This document shows, in pieces, positions 16,643 to 23,266 of a DNA stretch of 23,266 nt. The stretch is taken from the NCBI GenBank assembly GCA_000787465.1, contig JSYX01000564.1, forward strand, positions 1-23,266, in the 5' to 3' direction. Both the position numbers and the translations under genes were made by a program. How positions within the stretch are numbered: the stretch's first letter is position 1; each line of letters opens with the position of its first letter. Below the pieces are notes generated by a model that was not told the origin of the DNA, searched no databases, and saw nothing but the letters and a program-made list of their open reading frames with translations. Origin of the DNA: Thermomucor indicae-seudaticae (lineage: Eukaryota; Mucoromycota; Mucoromycetes; Mucorales; Lichtheimiaceae).

Positions 16643-16952
16643 CATAAAATCATTGCATAGGACCTTAAATACTCATACCTTTGCATATGTAAATAAATAT
16701 TTGCATGTATCTAATAAATAAAAAATGACAGATGGCACACTTCTTTTCTGTTATCAAAGAAAATCGCTTGATCTAATTGTTCACCGCGAATCGATAATCA
16801 CAATAACAGAGGGCGTGATCTTTCATTGACACGCAACGCCGTCAAGGATGCACCATATGCAATGCTACCCCAAGGTCAACCAACATAGTGCATACATACC
16901 TTGCCCATGAGGCATAAAATCCGCGAGATGATTCTTCTAGGAGCTACTCTAG
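16643..16952. terminator. Convergent 3' region with polyadenylation signals
   Basis: Between two convergent stops (16642 and 16953). AATAAA-type hexamers on the plus strand occur at about 16692-16697 and 16713-16720, 50-80 bp past the Mms22-like stop, and fit its polyadenylation. No gene is seen. Confidence 0.55.
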
Positions 16953-18660
16953 CTATTGCGCACAAGCGATCGTGTAAGATGTGGAAGGCCGCATCCCCCG
17001 GAGATACTCAATGCTCCCATCTGTTTCGCGCAAATACAACCCGCTTCTCGCGCCTTTGGATTTTGGGCTACTCATTCCTACGATCTTTACGTACGATCGT
17101 CCAGATCGTTTTTGCAGATATTGGAAGACATCATTTGTCCGGATAGTTTTGCAGTCATGAATGGAGAGGCGCTCCAGCTTGGGCAGGCTTGCTAAAACAT
17201 TCAGTCCGTTTAGTGTGATGCTGGGAGATCTTCCGAGACGGAGCCTGACCATATCCGACTCATGCCCTTTCTCCCCAAAGGCATCTGCTAGGAATTCATC
17301 CGTCAAGGGCTGCACGGAAAGCTCGAGTCCCTTTGGCTGCTTCTGCAACAGTGCCTTGGCAAGCGATACGCTCTCGTGGACAACGCCCACAACTTTGAGC
17401 GATCTGAATTGACTCTGACTCAGCAGCATTTGTAAGCTATCTGAAGGGAAATGGCGGCAGTCAACCAAGGACAACTCTGAAAGACACTTGAGCGCTTTGA
17501 AGATGGGATGCCAATCTTGCAGGTGCGCTCGAAAGAGGCACAGCGTTCTAATATGACTACTGAATATTGCTGGCGTCGGGAGAGGAATATGCTCAACATC
17601 GTCGCCAAAAGACAAGCCCAGCTCCTGAAGTCCAAGCACTGACTCCAAGGCATGCCATACTGTTTGGGGCGGCGCAGTAAGCTCTTTTGTGACATATCGT
17701 AAGGATTGGAGCGTCTTGTGGTGCTTCTGGATAATATCCACGAGCCCTTGATCGGCGGCTTCGCCTCCATTGATGATCACTCTTCGGAGTCCAGTCGAAG
17801 TCGACGACGACTGGCAGATATGAAGTGCATCGTTAAAGTATTCATCCCGGAAGACTTTCCCACGCGAATCACCTCGATAGACGGACAATGTTTGCAGACC
17901 GTTTGCAGGTATTCAGAGACGCTGCGTGATTCCAGCCCAAAGTACTTGAGTTGAGGGCAGCGCGCCAATAGATCACACATCTCCCGAGTATACCGGAGAA
18001 AACCAACGATGCACACGCACTTTAGGTTATTAAAGAGCTTGTTTGGCGGCCATCGGAATTCAACGACGTCTTCGCTTCCATCGTCAGATCATCCATTGAG
18101 ATACAAGTTTTGTAGATTCGGACAGTCAAGCAACACACACAAAAGAGCACTGCATAGTTTGTTATCCTGCCCATGTATATCGAGCGTTGTCAAAGCCGGG
18201 TGGTTCAATACTATCAGACGTTTCATAAGCAAATAATGCTGGTCTCTGTGTTCATGTTGATACGGATAAAGCGGTAAGGAACATCCTAGAGAGCTTCAAG
18301 TTATCGAAAGAAAAAAGATAACCAGATACAGAGTGCTGATAGACTTACTGATATGACTAAGTAGCACGTATTGGTTGTCAACCAAGTATGACAGTACTTG
18401 CAACTGATATTCAAAGTCACTGTCATTGGGCAGCAAGACCTTGCGTACATTGCGCTTGATTTTCGGCTCGAGTGCACGGACAAGCGGCAGGCTTATAGTA
18501 CAGTCATTGAAAAAATCAAGCTGACGGCCCATGAGGGACGATTGTTCCATGAAGCCTTTCCAGCTTTTGCATACTGACGCGAATATCACGTAATCAACAC
18601 AATCAAAGCACGCAGATATTTTTTCGAGGATCTCAAAGATAACTGACGCAATAGTGTGCT
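16953..18660 (-). pseudogene. F-box/LRR protein gene, disrupted by an in-frame TGA
   Basis: On the minus strand an F-box reads VIFEILEKISACFDCVDYV, then IFASVCKSWKGF (about 18545-18640). After it come the intron 18286-18348 (GTAAGT, CTCTAG, 63 nt) and exon 17864-18285, whose leucine-rich repeats read HPALTTLDIHG, LLDCPNLQNLYLNG, then ARCPQLKYFGLE and CKHCPSIEVIR. A probable 53-nt intron (17811-17863, donor GTGGGA) leads to the last exon 16953-17810, again leucine-rich (SLRYVTKELTAP, LQELGLSFGDD, LSELSLVDC, LERLSIHDC), ending in TAG. An in-frame TGA at 18089-18091 sits directly after LQNLYLNG while the same frame continues. There is also no ATG in the F-box frame: a TGA lies just upstream, so a 5' exon or a frameshift must be invoked. 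Family role: substrate receptor of an SCF ubiquitin ligase. It is a pseudogene, a sequencing error, or has an unusually short intron over the TGA. Confidence 0.75.
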
Positions 18661-19255
18661 GTTCTCATGCGCTGCTTCGTGCGACATGTTGCCTAACAGT
18701 GTCTAAAGTTCCTGTGGCTTGTTGCCGTATTGTCCGTCTGAAACAAGCGGATCTGAGGGCAAAAGGGGATAAAGTTACGACACATGCATGTAATTAAGGT
18801 TCGAATAAACAACACGACAAAAGACTTTCATATCACACAAGCCGAAGCTGCTATCAAGAGGATGAAATGGTCCTTGGATGATACATTTCGTGTATTCAGT
18901 AAAATTGCGCGATGGATGACGTTCCGTCAGACCAATGGCTTCCAATCAATGAAAAATGTGCTCCGCTAGGGAGCGCACAATCGTTCGTTGGCGGACGCGC
19001 TATCTGTCCACATGGCCCGGTTTTGATCAGTTGCGCTTGAAAATAAAGTGATCGTGCAGCGTTTTCAGGGATCTGATTTGATGCAACTTACTTTTTTGGG
19101 GAGAAAGAAGTTGTACTTGGGAATGCGTTTATTGTTTGCAATAAAGTTAGCTTTTCTGTAAAGTTTATTTCTTCTCTCTCTCTCTTTTCTTCTTGTTCTT
19201 CCTCCTTCCTCGTATTTCCCAGTTCTTTGTTTGCTTAGGACTGACTATTGTCGAC
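18661..19255. promoter_or_regulatory. Divergent intergenic region between the F-box gene and the GT4 gene
   Basis: No gene is supported. CCAAT words on the plus strand occur at 18931-18935 and 18942-18946. An imperfect inverted repeat (GTGCTCC..GGAGCGCAC) lies at about 18957-18978. A strongly pyrimidine-rich tract (19165-19215) precedes the GT4 start codon by 40-90 bp, as is common upstream of fungal genes. A 61-codon ORF (18784-18969) has no domain. Confidence 0.45.
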
Positions 19256-20551
19256 ATGAGAGTTGCCATTATCACGGAGAATTTCCTGCCCAAGGTGGAC
19301 GGAGTGACGAGGACACTAAGTCGATTGCTTGAACATTTGCAAGGACAGGGACATGACGTGTTGCTTTTGGGGCCTGACAGTGGCATGACCGAGTACGCAG
19401 GCGCAACGATCATGGGCACCTTTGGGATCCCGTTCCTGCCTTATCCTGAGCTTAAGCTGAACCTGTGGCGGCCTGGATTCACCAAGGCACTTTTGGAATT
19501 TCGACCGCATGTCATTCACTTGGTAGACCCGGTATGGCTGGGCGCTGCCGGCTTGGCCGTTTGCCGCTTCTATTTGCCCGGAGTACCACTCGTGTCTTCA
19601 TATCACACAAACCTGGCCGCCTATTGTGGGCATTTTGGATGGGGCTTCCTTTCCTCTGTGATGTGGCGTTGGAACCGGTTATGTCATGCCTTCAGCCGCT
19701 TTGTCGCTTGCCCTTCACGGTCCACTCGTGAGATGCTACAGCAGCAAGGCTTTAAGCACCTTCGGATATGGCCGCGTGGTGTGGATCCGCATCTGTTTTC
19801 GCCCAACCGACGATCGCAAAAGCTGAGAGCACAGTGGATGGGTGTGAGTGAACTCGAGGCACGACGCAAAGCTGTGATACTTTATGTGGGTCGCGTATCC
19901 TTTGAGAAGAATCTGGGACTAGTCGTTGAGGCATACAAGGGCATGGACCATCAACGGTGTCATCTGGTGATTGTGGGTCACGGGCCAGCATTCAACGACA
20001 TTCAGGCAGAGTGTATCCGGAGCAACACACCAGTCACCTTCACCGGTTATCTACAAGGCGCTGATCTAGCAGCAGCATACGCCTCGGCGGATATTTTTGC
20101 GTTCCCTTCGGTGACAGAAACGTTTGGCCAAGTTGTTTTGGAATCTATGGCTTCTGGACTTCCGGTCGTAGGCTTATGGGCCGAAGGCGTACGTGACTTG
20201 GTGGAACATGGACAAACAGGTCTGCTTCTCGATGTGGACGGGCTCTCCTCCAGCCAGGAAGTTCAGGGGTACAGAAAATTGCTGATGTCCCTTGTCGATC
20301 ACCCGGATAAGCGACAACGCATGGGCCACTTAGCTGCCGAGAAAGCCAAACAGTATACTTGGTGGGAAGCCATAGAGTGCATGACTCGGATGTACCGTGA
20401 CGCTATCGGTGACTCCTCCAGCAGCAAATCTTCCGAGAAGGATGATACCACTTTGGACAATGACACTGCCGGAGATAGCGGTATCGAAGAAGACTTTGCG
20501 CGTGAAGAAGATAACTGTAACGACAAGAAACTGATCGAAATGATACCTTAA
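19256..20551 (+). CDS. GT4-family glycosyltransferase, SQD2-like, 431 aa
   Basis: Start is ATG 19256 (MRVAIITENFLPKVDGVTRT), which is the canonical GT4 N-terminus; the reading frame extends upstream only with non-ATG codons. Two Rossmann-like halves (GT-B fold) are visible. The first has GHDVLLLGPDSG, then HVIHLVDPVWLG, SSYHTNLAAYCGHFGWG and PSRSTREMLQQQG. The second has VGRVSFEKNLG (residues about 211-221), HLVIVGHGPAF, VTFTGYLQGADLAAAYASAD and the EX7E pair E288/E296 in TETFGQVVLESMASGLPVV. The length fits the family. The HxxxG/VDGVTR N-terminus and WPRGVD site match retaining transferases such as SQD2 (sulfoquinovosyl) and mannosyl enzymes; the sugar donor and acceptor here are unknown. 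The C-terminal about 50 residues are acidic, Ser-rich and probably disordered. Cytosolic or membrane-peripheral by family. Confidence 0.92.
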   Translation: MRVAIITENFLPKVDGVTRTLSRLLEHLQGQGHDVLLLGPDSGMTEYAGATIMGTFGIPFLPYPELKLNLWRPGFTKALLEFRPHVIHLVDPVWLGAAGLAVCRFYLPGVPLVSSYHTNLAAYCGHFGWGFLSSVMWRWNRLCHAFSRFVACPSRSTREMLQQQGFKHLRIWPRGVDPHLFSPNRRSQKLRAQWMGVSELEARRKAVILYVGRVSFEKNLGLVVEAYKGMDHQRCHLVIVGHGPAFNDIQAECIRSNTPVTFTGYLQGADLAAAYASADIFAFPSVTETFGQVVLESMASGLPVVGLWAEGVRDLVEHGQTGLLLDVDGLSSSQEVQGYRKLLMSLVDHPDKRQRMGHLAAEKAKQYTWWEAIECMTRMYRDAIGDSSSSKSSEKDDTTLDNDTAGDSGIEEDFAREEDNCNDKKLIEMIP

Positions 20552-20682
20552 ACTTGTATAGACTATCTATATATATGTATACTCTTGTCGCCCTTTCTCC
20601 CCTCCCCCTCCCCTCCCTTCTACTTTTACCATTGCGAATATTTCTTATGTGTATACTTAATGCTTTTTTCCTTTTCGTTTTT

Positions 20683-21255
20683 TTAATTATAATAATCTTC
20701 TGCTGAACAAGAAGATCGCCGGCAATTCCGGAAAGAAGGGTAGTACCACTTTTGTAACTCTGAGAGATTTTGAATGTCCAAAGCAATTAGTGAACGGCTA
20801 AACCACATGGTGGTGCGATCGCCCTTTGGCATGCTCGGAGGAGGCGCACGAAGACGTATTGGCAGCAGCAGTTTTTCTTCGAATAGATGTGAGTCGTGAT
20901 CTTGATCGTGATGACGGTCGTTTCCTTCAAGTGCGTTTAGCGGTGGTCCAGGATTTTCTCGATCATGCAGGTGTATTTGATGTTCTATCGTTTTATCAGC
21001 TTTATCTTGGTCTTTGTGGGTGTTCAGGTCGTCATCATCATCCAGAGCGTCTAGACACGTGTCCAGCCATACTTGCTCCAACCCTTCGTGCTCTTCTGAT
21101 GGATATGGGCCATCGTATACGCTGTTTTTGTTCTGCTGTTGCCGCAGCAAGTTTATGATGAGAACGTATTTCAAGATGGGTGGATCGACGCGAGATTGTT
21201 GGAAGGTCTGGAGTTTTGCGTGGGATAGGTTACGGATATATTCTTCGGTCGACAT
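20683..21255 (-). CDS. 190-aa acidic/His-rich protein with SERTA-like N-terminus
   Basis: Single minus-strand exon, ATG 21253-21255 to stop 20683-20685. The N-terminus (SHAKLQTFQQSRVDPPILKY, then VLIINLLRQQQN) resembles the SERTA motif pattern of a KLQ stretch, a hydrophobic VLI and N-x-(L/V)-R. A segment LEQVWLDTCLDALDDDDD follows at about residues 60-80, like the acidic part of SERTA-type cofactors. The middle is low complexity (HDRENPG, NDRHHDQDHDSH). The C-terminal end is basic/aromatic and Cys-containing (KWYYPSFRNCRRSS). If the likeness is real it would be a nuclear transcription cofactor, but the motif match is by eye. It is convergent with the GT4 gene, 131 bp apart. Confidence 0.6.
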   Translation of the reverse strand: MSTEEYIRNLSHAKLQTFQQSRVDPPILKYVLIINLLRQQQNKNSVYDGPYPSEEHEGLEQVWLDTCLDALDDDDDLNTHKDQDKADKTIEHQIHLHDRENPGPPLNALEGNDRHHDQDHDSHLFEEKLLLPIRLRAPPPSMPKGDRTTMWFSRSLIALDIQNLSELQKWYYPSFRNCRRSSCSAEDYYN

Positions 21256-21681
21256 CGGGAGCCGATAGTATGGTTGTTATTCTAAAGAGGAAAGAAGAAG
21301 GGAAAAAAGGGAGAGAAAAGGAGGTGCGAGTCAGAAGGAGGTCCCAGAGACAAGTGTCAACTGGAATATATATTTGCTTATTGTAGAGACCATCTTTGTC
21401 GACCCATTGCTGCGTGAATTTCGTCATTTGACTCAGTTCCTCGGCAATTTTCTTGACTGCCGCAAAGCGCAGCACTTTTCCCCCCTCTCATTCCTATTCC
21501 TGTCCAATTGTAAAATTCAGTCGCATCAGCATGATGAGCTTATGCAAAGTAATTGACAACAATGTGTTCGAGGCAGCATGCACGATTCACGGTGGACATG
21601 GCCGCCATGTTGATTTTAACCGTGGCCGACGATCATGCACTAACCGGGACTGTCCGAAGCAGCATCCTCAAACAGCAACGT
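21256..21681. other. Promoter side of the 190-aa gene; no clear gene
   Basis: Plus-strand frames at 21453-21764 and 21553-21825 are open over about 90-103 codons. They overlap a minus-strand open frame and neither shows a domain. A first ATG for the plus candidate is at 21531 and that frame has CTNRDCPKQHP, which is Cys/His-bearing, but support is thin. No promoter element stands out. Confidence 0.3.
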
Positions 21682-21900
21682 TTAAAGTTTTGTCTTGTGT
21701 GGCATTCGCGCAGCCCGACGAAGCTCTTCGAGTATCATGTAAAGCAGCAAGAGAACCTCAGTAACTCGATAGAACACTGCTTTATCAACGTAGAACTCAA
21801 CATCCTGGTACGCCATCGGTCTTAACGATATGACCTGATACCCATTGTCGGTTGATGCCTTGATTGCGCGAACGAGTTTTCCGCAGCTTGTTGCTGTGTA
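21682..21900 (-). CDS. Minus-strand exon-like fragment, Leu-rich helix
   Basis: Open for 73 codons from just after a TGA at 21901-21903 to TAA at 21682-21684. An in-frame ATG is at 21814-21816, leaving 44 aa (FYVDKAVFYRVTEVLLLLYM, then ILEELRRAARMP). The composition suggests an amphipathic helix. Upstream on the minus strand, GTAAGA near 21945 and an ACACAG acceptor near 21895 (51 nt) could be an intron. The plus-strand frames compete over the same bases, so this is uncertain. Confidence 0.25.
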   Translation of the reverse strand, partial: YTATSCGKLVRAIKASTDNGYQVISLRPMAYQDVEFYVDKAVFYRVTEVLLLLYMILEELRRAARMPHKTKL

Positions 21901-22372
21901 TCATCGTTGGCACCCATTTGCCTTCGATTGGCAGCCCCTCTTACTGCTGTGGCACCTCTGCAATTGGCGTCACAGCGCCGTACATGCCTTTCGCATGGTT
22001 ACACAAACTCTTCTGTCACTTGTTGGTGCTTTGCAATGCGGGCTTGTCTCATTTTTGCTGCGTGTTTGGTAGTTTGCAAGAGAGCAATTTGCGATGCACG
22101 TTTGTGTAAACGAGTCAATCGTAGAAACCACTCGTTAGGCTTTTACCATGTTACTTTGATTACAACAGCAAAACACCCAATCTTTAGACTGTTGCTATGC
22201 ACCATTGCCATGGAGCACAAGTAACCGTAATACCACACAAATTTCAAGACGATAGACATAGTATCAATACGGAATAATCATTAATTAGCATCGTTTTCTT
22301 TATTTTATCGGTGCTCGCGAAACTGGCGTGCGTTTTAAGATGATACAAGAGATAGATACCCAGCGGCGCACT
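21901..22372. other. No supported gene
   Basis: All three plus frames and parts of the minus strand are open for 75-105 codons around 21845-22224, and none shows a domain or splice signals of quality. It looks like low-stop sequence, possibly decayed coding DNA. Confidence 0.35.
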
Positions 22373-22618
22373 TTATCTTTTTGATATTTCCACGCTGACG
22401 TAGTGGATTGCATTTTGTAGTTTGCGCAACCAGCTATCTGTGTCGTTCAACCGGGCAATCTTGCCGCATGGAAGCCAAGTATTATCTTTTCCTCGTTTCT
22501 TCTTTGCAAAGGGGTGATGGTGAAGCATTTCCCATGCTGTCAATGATTGAGGCCCTCGAAATTGCATTGCCTCTCCCCGGAGTGTATCGCTTCCTAGCAT
22601 CCAACAAATTTGGCGCAT
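22373..22618 (-). CDS. Hypothetical 81-aa ORF, unassigned
   Basis: Minus ATG at 22616-22618, stop TAA at 22373-22375. The residues look protein-like (RGPQSLTAWEMLHHHPF, a basic KKKRGKDN, then WLPCGKIARLNDTDSWLRK), with several Trp, but no domain is recognised. The frame stays open upstream to about 22648 without another ATG, so a 5' exon is possible. A shifted frame from ATG 22665-22667 is also open to 22482, so the structure is unsettled. Confidence 0.3.
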   Translation of the reverse strand: MRQICWMLGSDTLRGEAMQFRGPQSLTAWEMLHHHPFAKKKRGKDNTWLPCGKIARLNDTDSWLRKLQNAIHYVSVEISKR

Positions 22619-22764
22619 TTTCTTGATTCCAGTTGGCGCTGCGTACAAGTGAACTGGCGTTCATCATTCACCATGGAAAAATATAGCAACGGTGCCAGCG
22701 GTTTTTATTGTAATAATACATAATAAAGAACGGATTTTCGCTAGTAATACATGCGGTGCCAGCG

Positions 22765-23151
22765 ATGGTACTAACTTTAGGTCGTGGATTTTATTCATTG
22801 CAAAAGCAAGCGCACGAAACGGGAATGCTTCCACTGAAGCCTGGCCTACGGCGATATCACAACTGTCTATTTGTTGCCCAGATACAAGTTATCCAAAGAC
22901 CAGTGAACGTGGTGCCAGACTTCAGCAGCGAGAAGGATCCGAGTAGCGTTTACCGGCAGTACTTAATAAATCACGGCACGGATCGCTACACTTGGAGCAT
23001 GGCAACTCCAACGTCGCCTCCGTTGGAGTATCTTGTGTCCTGGGATGATCTTGTTGATGAAAAGCATGCGTTAGCTGATGCTGACGATACAGAAAGCTGT
23101 AGTGATAGCGGTTATTCCGCGGACAACGACAGCGATGTAATATCACAATGA
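22765..23151 (+). CDS. Small protein, 128 aa, acidic C-terminus
   Basis: ATG 22765-22767 to TGA 23149-23151. The upstream GTG (22756) is not needed. The product has a compact N-terminal half (VLTLGRGFYSLQKQAHE, then YHNCLFVAQIQVIQRPVNVV, strand-like), a middle with VYRQYLINHGTDRYTW, and an acidic tail (LVSWDDLVDEKHAL, then DDTESCSDSGYS). This tail is typical of short linear, possibly phosphorylated regions. No family recognised. It is close to the right edge, so later exons are possible but not needed. Confidence 0.55.
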   Translation: MVLTLGRGFYSLQKQAHETGMLPLKPGLRRYHNCLFVAQIQVIQRPVNVVPDFSSEKDPSSVYRQYLINHGTDRYTWSMATPTSPPLEYLVSWDDLVDEKHALADADDTESCSDSGYSADNDSDVISQ

Positions 23152-23266
23152 TAAAGAGACTAAGAATCAGTGAGACTCAAAGATAGATTGATTTATTACG
23201 TCCAATCCTACATCCTATTTATAACTTTCTATGTGGCATGGCTTCATCCGCTTGTCCTAAAGGAAT

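Noticed and set aside
18784..18969. 61-codon plus ORF between the F-box and GT4 genes
   Set aside because: Length is within chance expectation, and the region carries CCAAT words and looks like promoter.
21845..22224. Three overlapping plus ORFs of 75-105 codons
   Set aside because: All three frames are open together, which reflects low stop density and not a gene; none has a recognisable motif.

Overview
This looks like nuclear DNA from a filamentous fungus. Introns are short (about 47-75 nt, mostly 55-70), with GTAAGT/GTATGT-type donors, CTAAC-like branch sites and CAG/TAG acceptors. The recognisable proteins are typical of fungi: an epsin with UIM and NPF motifs, a Mus7/Mms22-like fork-repair protein, a divergent cyclin, an F-box/LRR protein and a GT4 glycosyltransferase. 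Moderate GC and the gene set would fit an early-diverging, Mucoromycota-like fungus, but that placement is inference. No rRNA, tRNA or CRISPR was seen.

Layout, left to right: (a) 3' end of a cyclin-type gene (1-681, +). (b) An unassigned 261-codon ORF (1070-1855, +) and a tentative five-exon small membrane-type gene (2064-2899, +). (c) An 11-exon epsin gene (3406-5699, +) that meets, one base away, a convergent single-span membrane protein gene with an acidic/Q-rich tail (5701-6649, -). (d) About 4 kb without a conventional gene (6650-10750). It holds diverged tandem repeats, an unusually intron-dense minus-strand array (about 7960-9492) with tiny A-rich exons, a GATGC-rich stretch and a 10-nt minisatellite (10062-10218). 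(e) Three minus-strand genes: a possible secreted peptide, a 115-aa three-exon gene whose exons are each too short to stand out, and a well-formed conserved-looking gene (11528-12058). (f) The Mus7/Mms22-like gene (12166-16642, +), divergent from (e) across about 107 bp, with two internal repeat systems. (g) A minus-strand F-box/LRR gene with an in-frame TGA and no clear start (16953-18660). (h) A GT4 (SQD2-like) glycosyltransferase (19256-20551, +). (i) A 190-aa acidic protein with a SERTA-like N-terminus (20683-21255, -). (j) A right-hand end with partial, weakly supported coding stretches and one clear small acidic protein (22765-23151, +).

The genes look like ordinary housekeeping neighbours: endocytosis, replication-fork repair, cell cycle, ubiquitin-ligase substrate recognition and glycosyl transfer. 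They do not form one pathway. The least ordinary region is the intron-dense array at 7960-9492. I can see at least 14 spliceosomal-type introns in about 1.5 kb, exons of 5-158 nt, at least two related exons, and no start-to-stop reading frame that survives splicing across the whole array.
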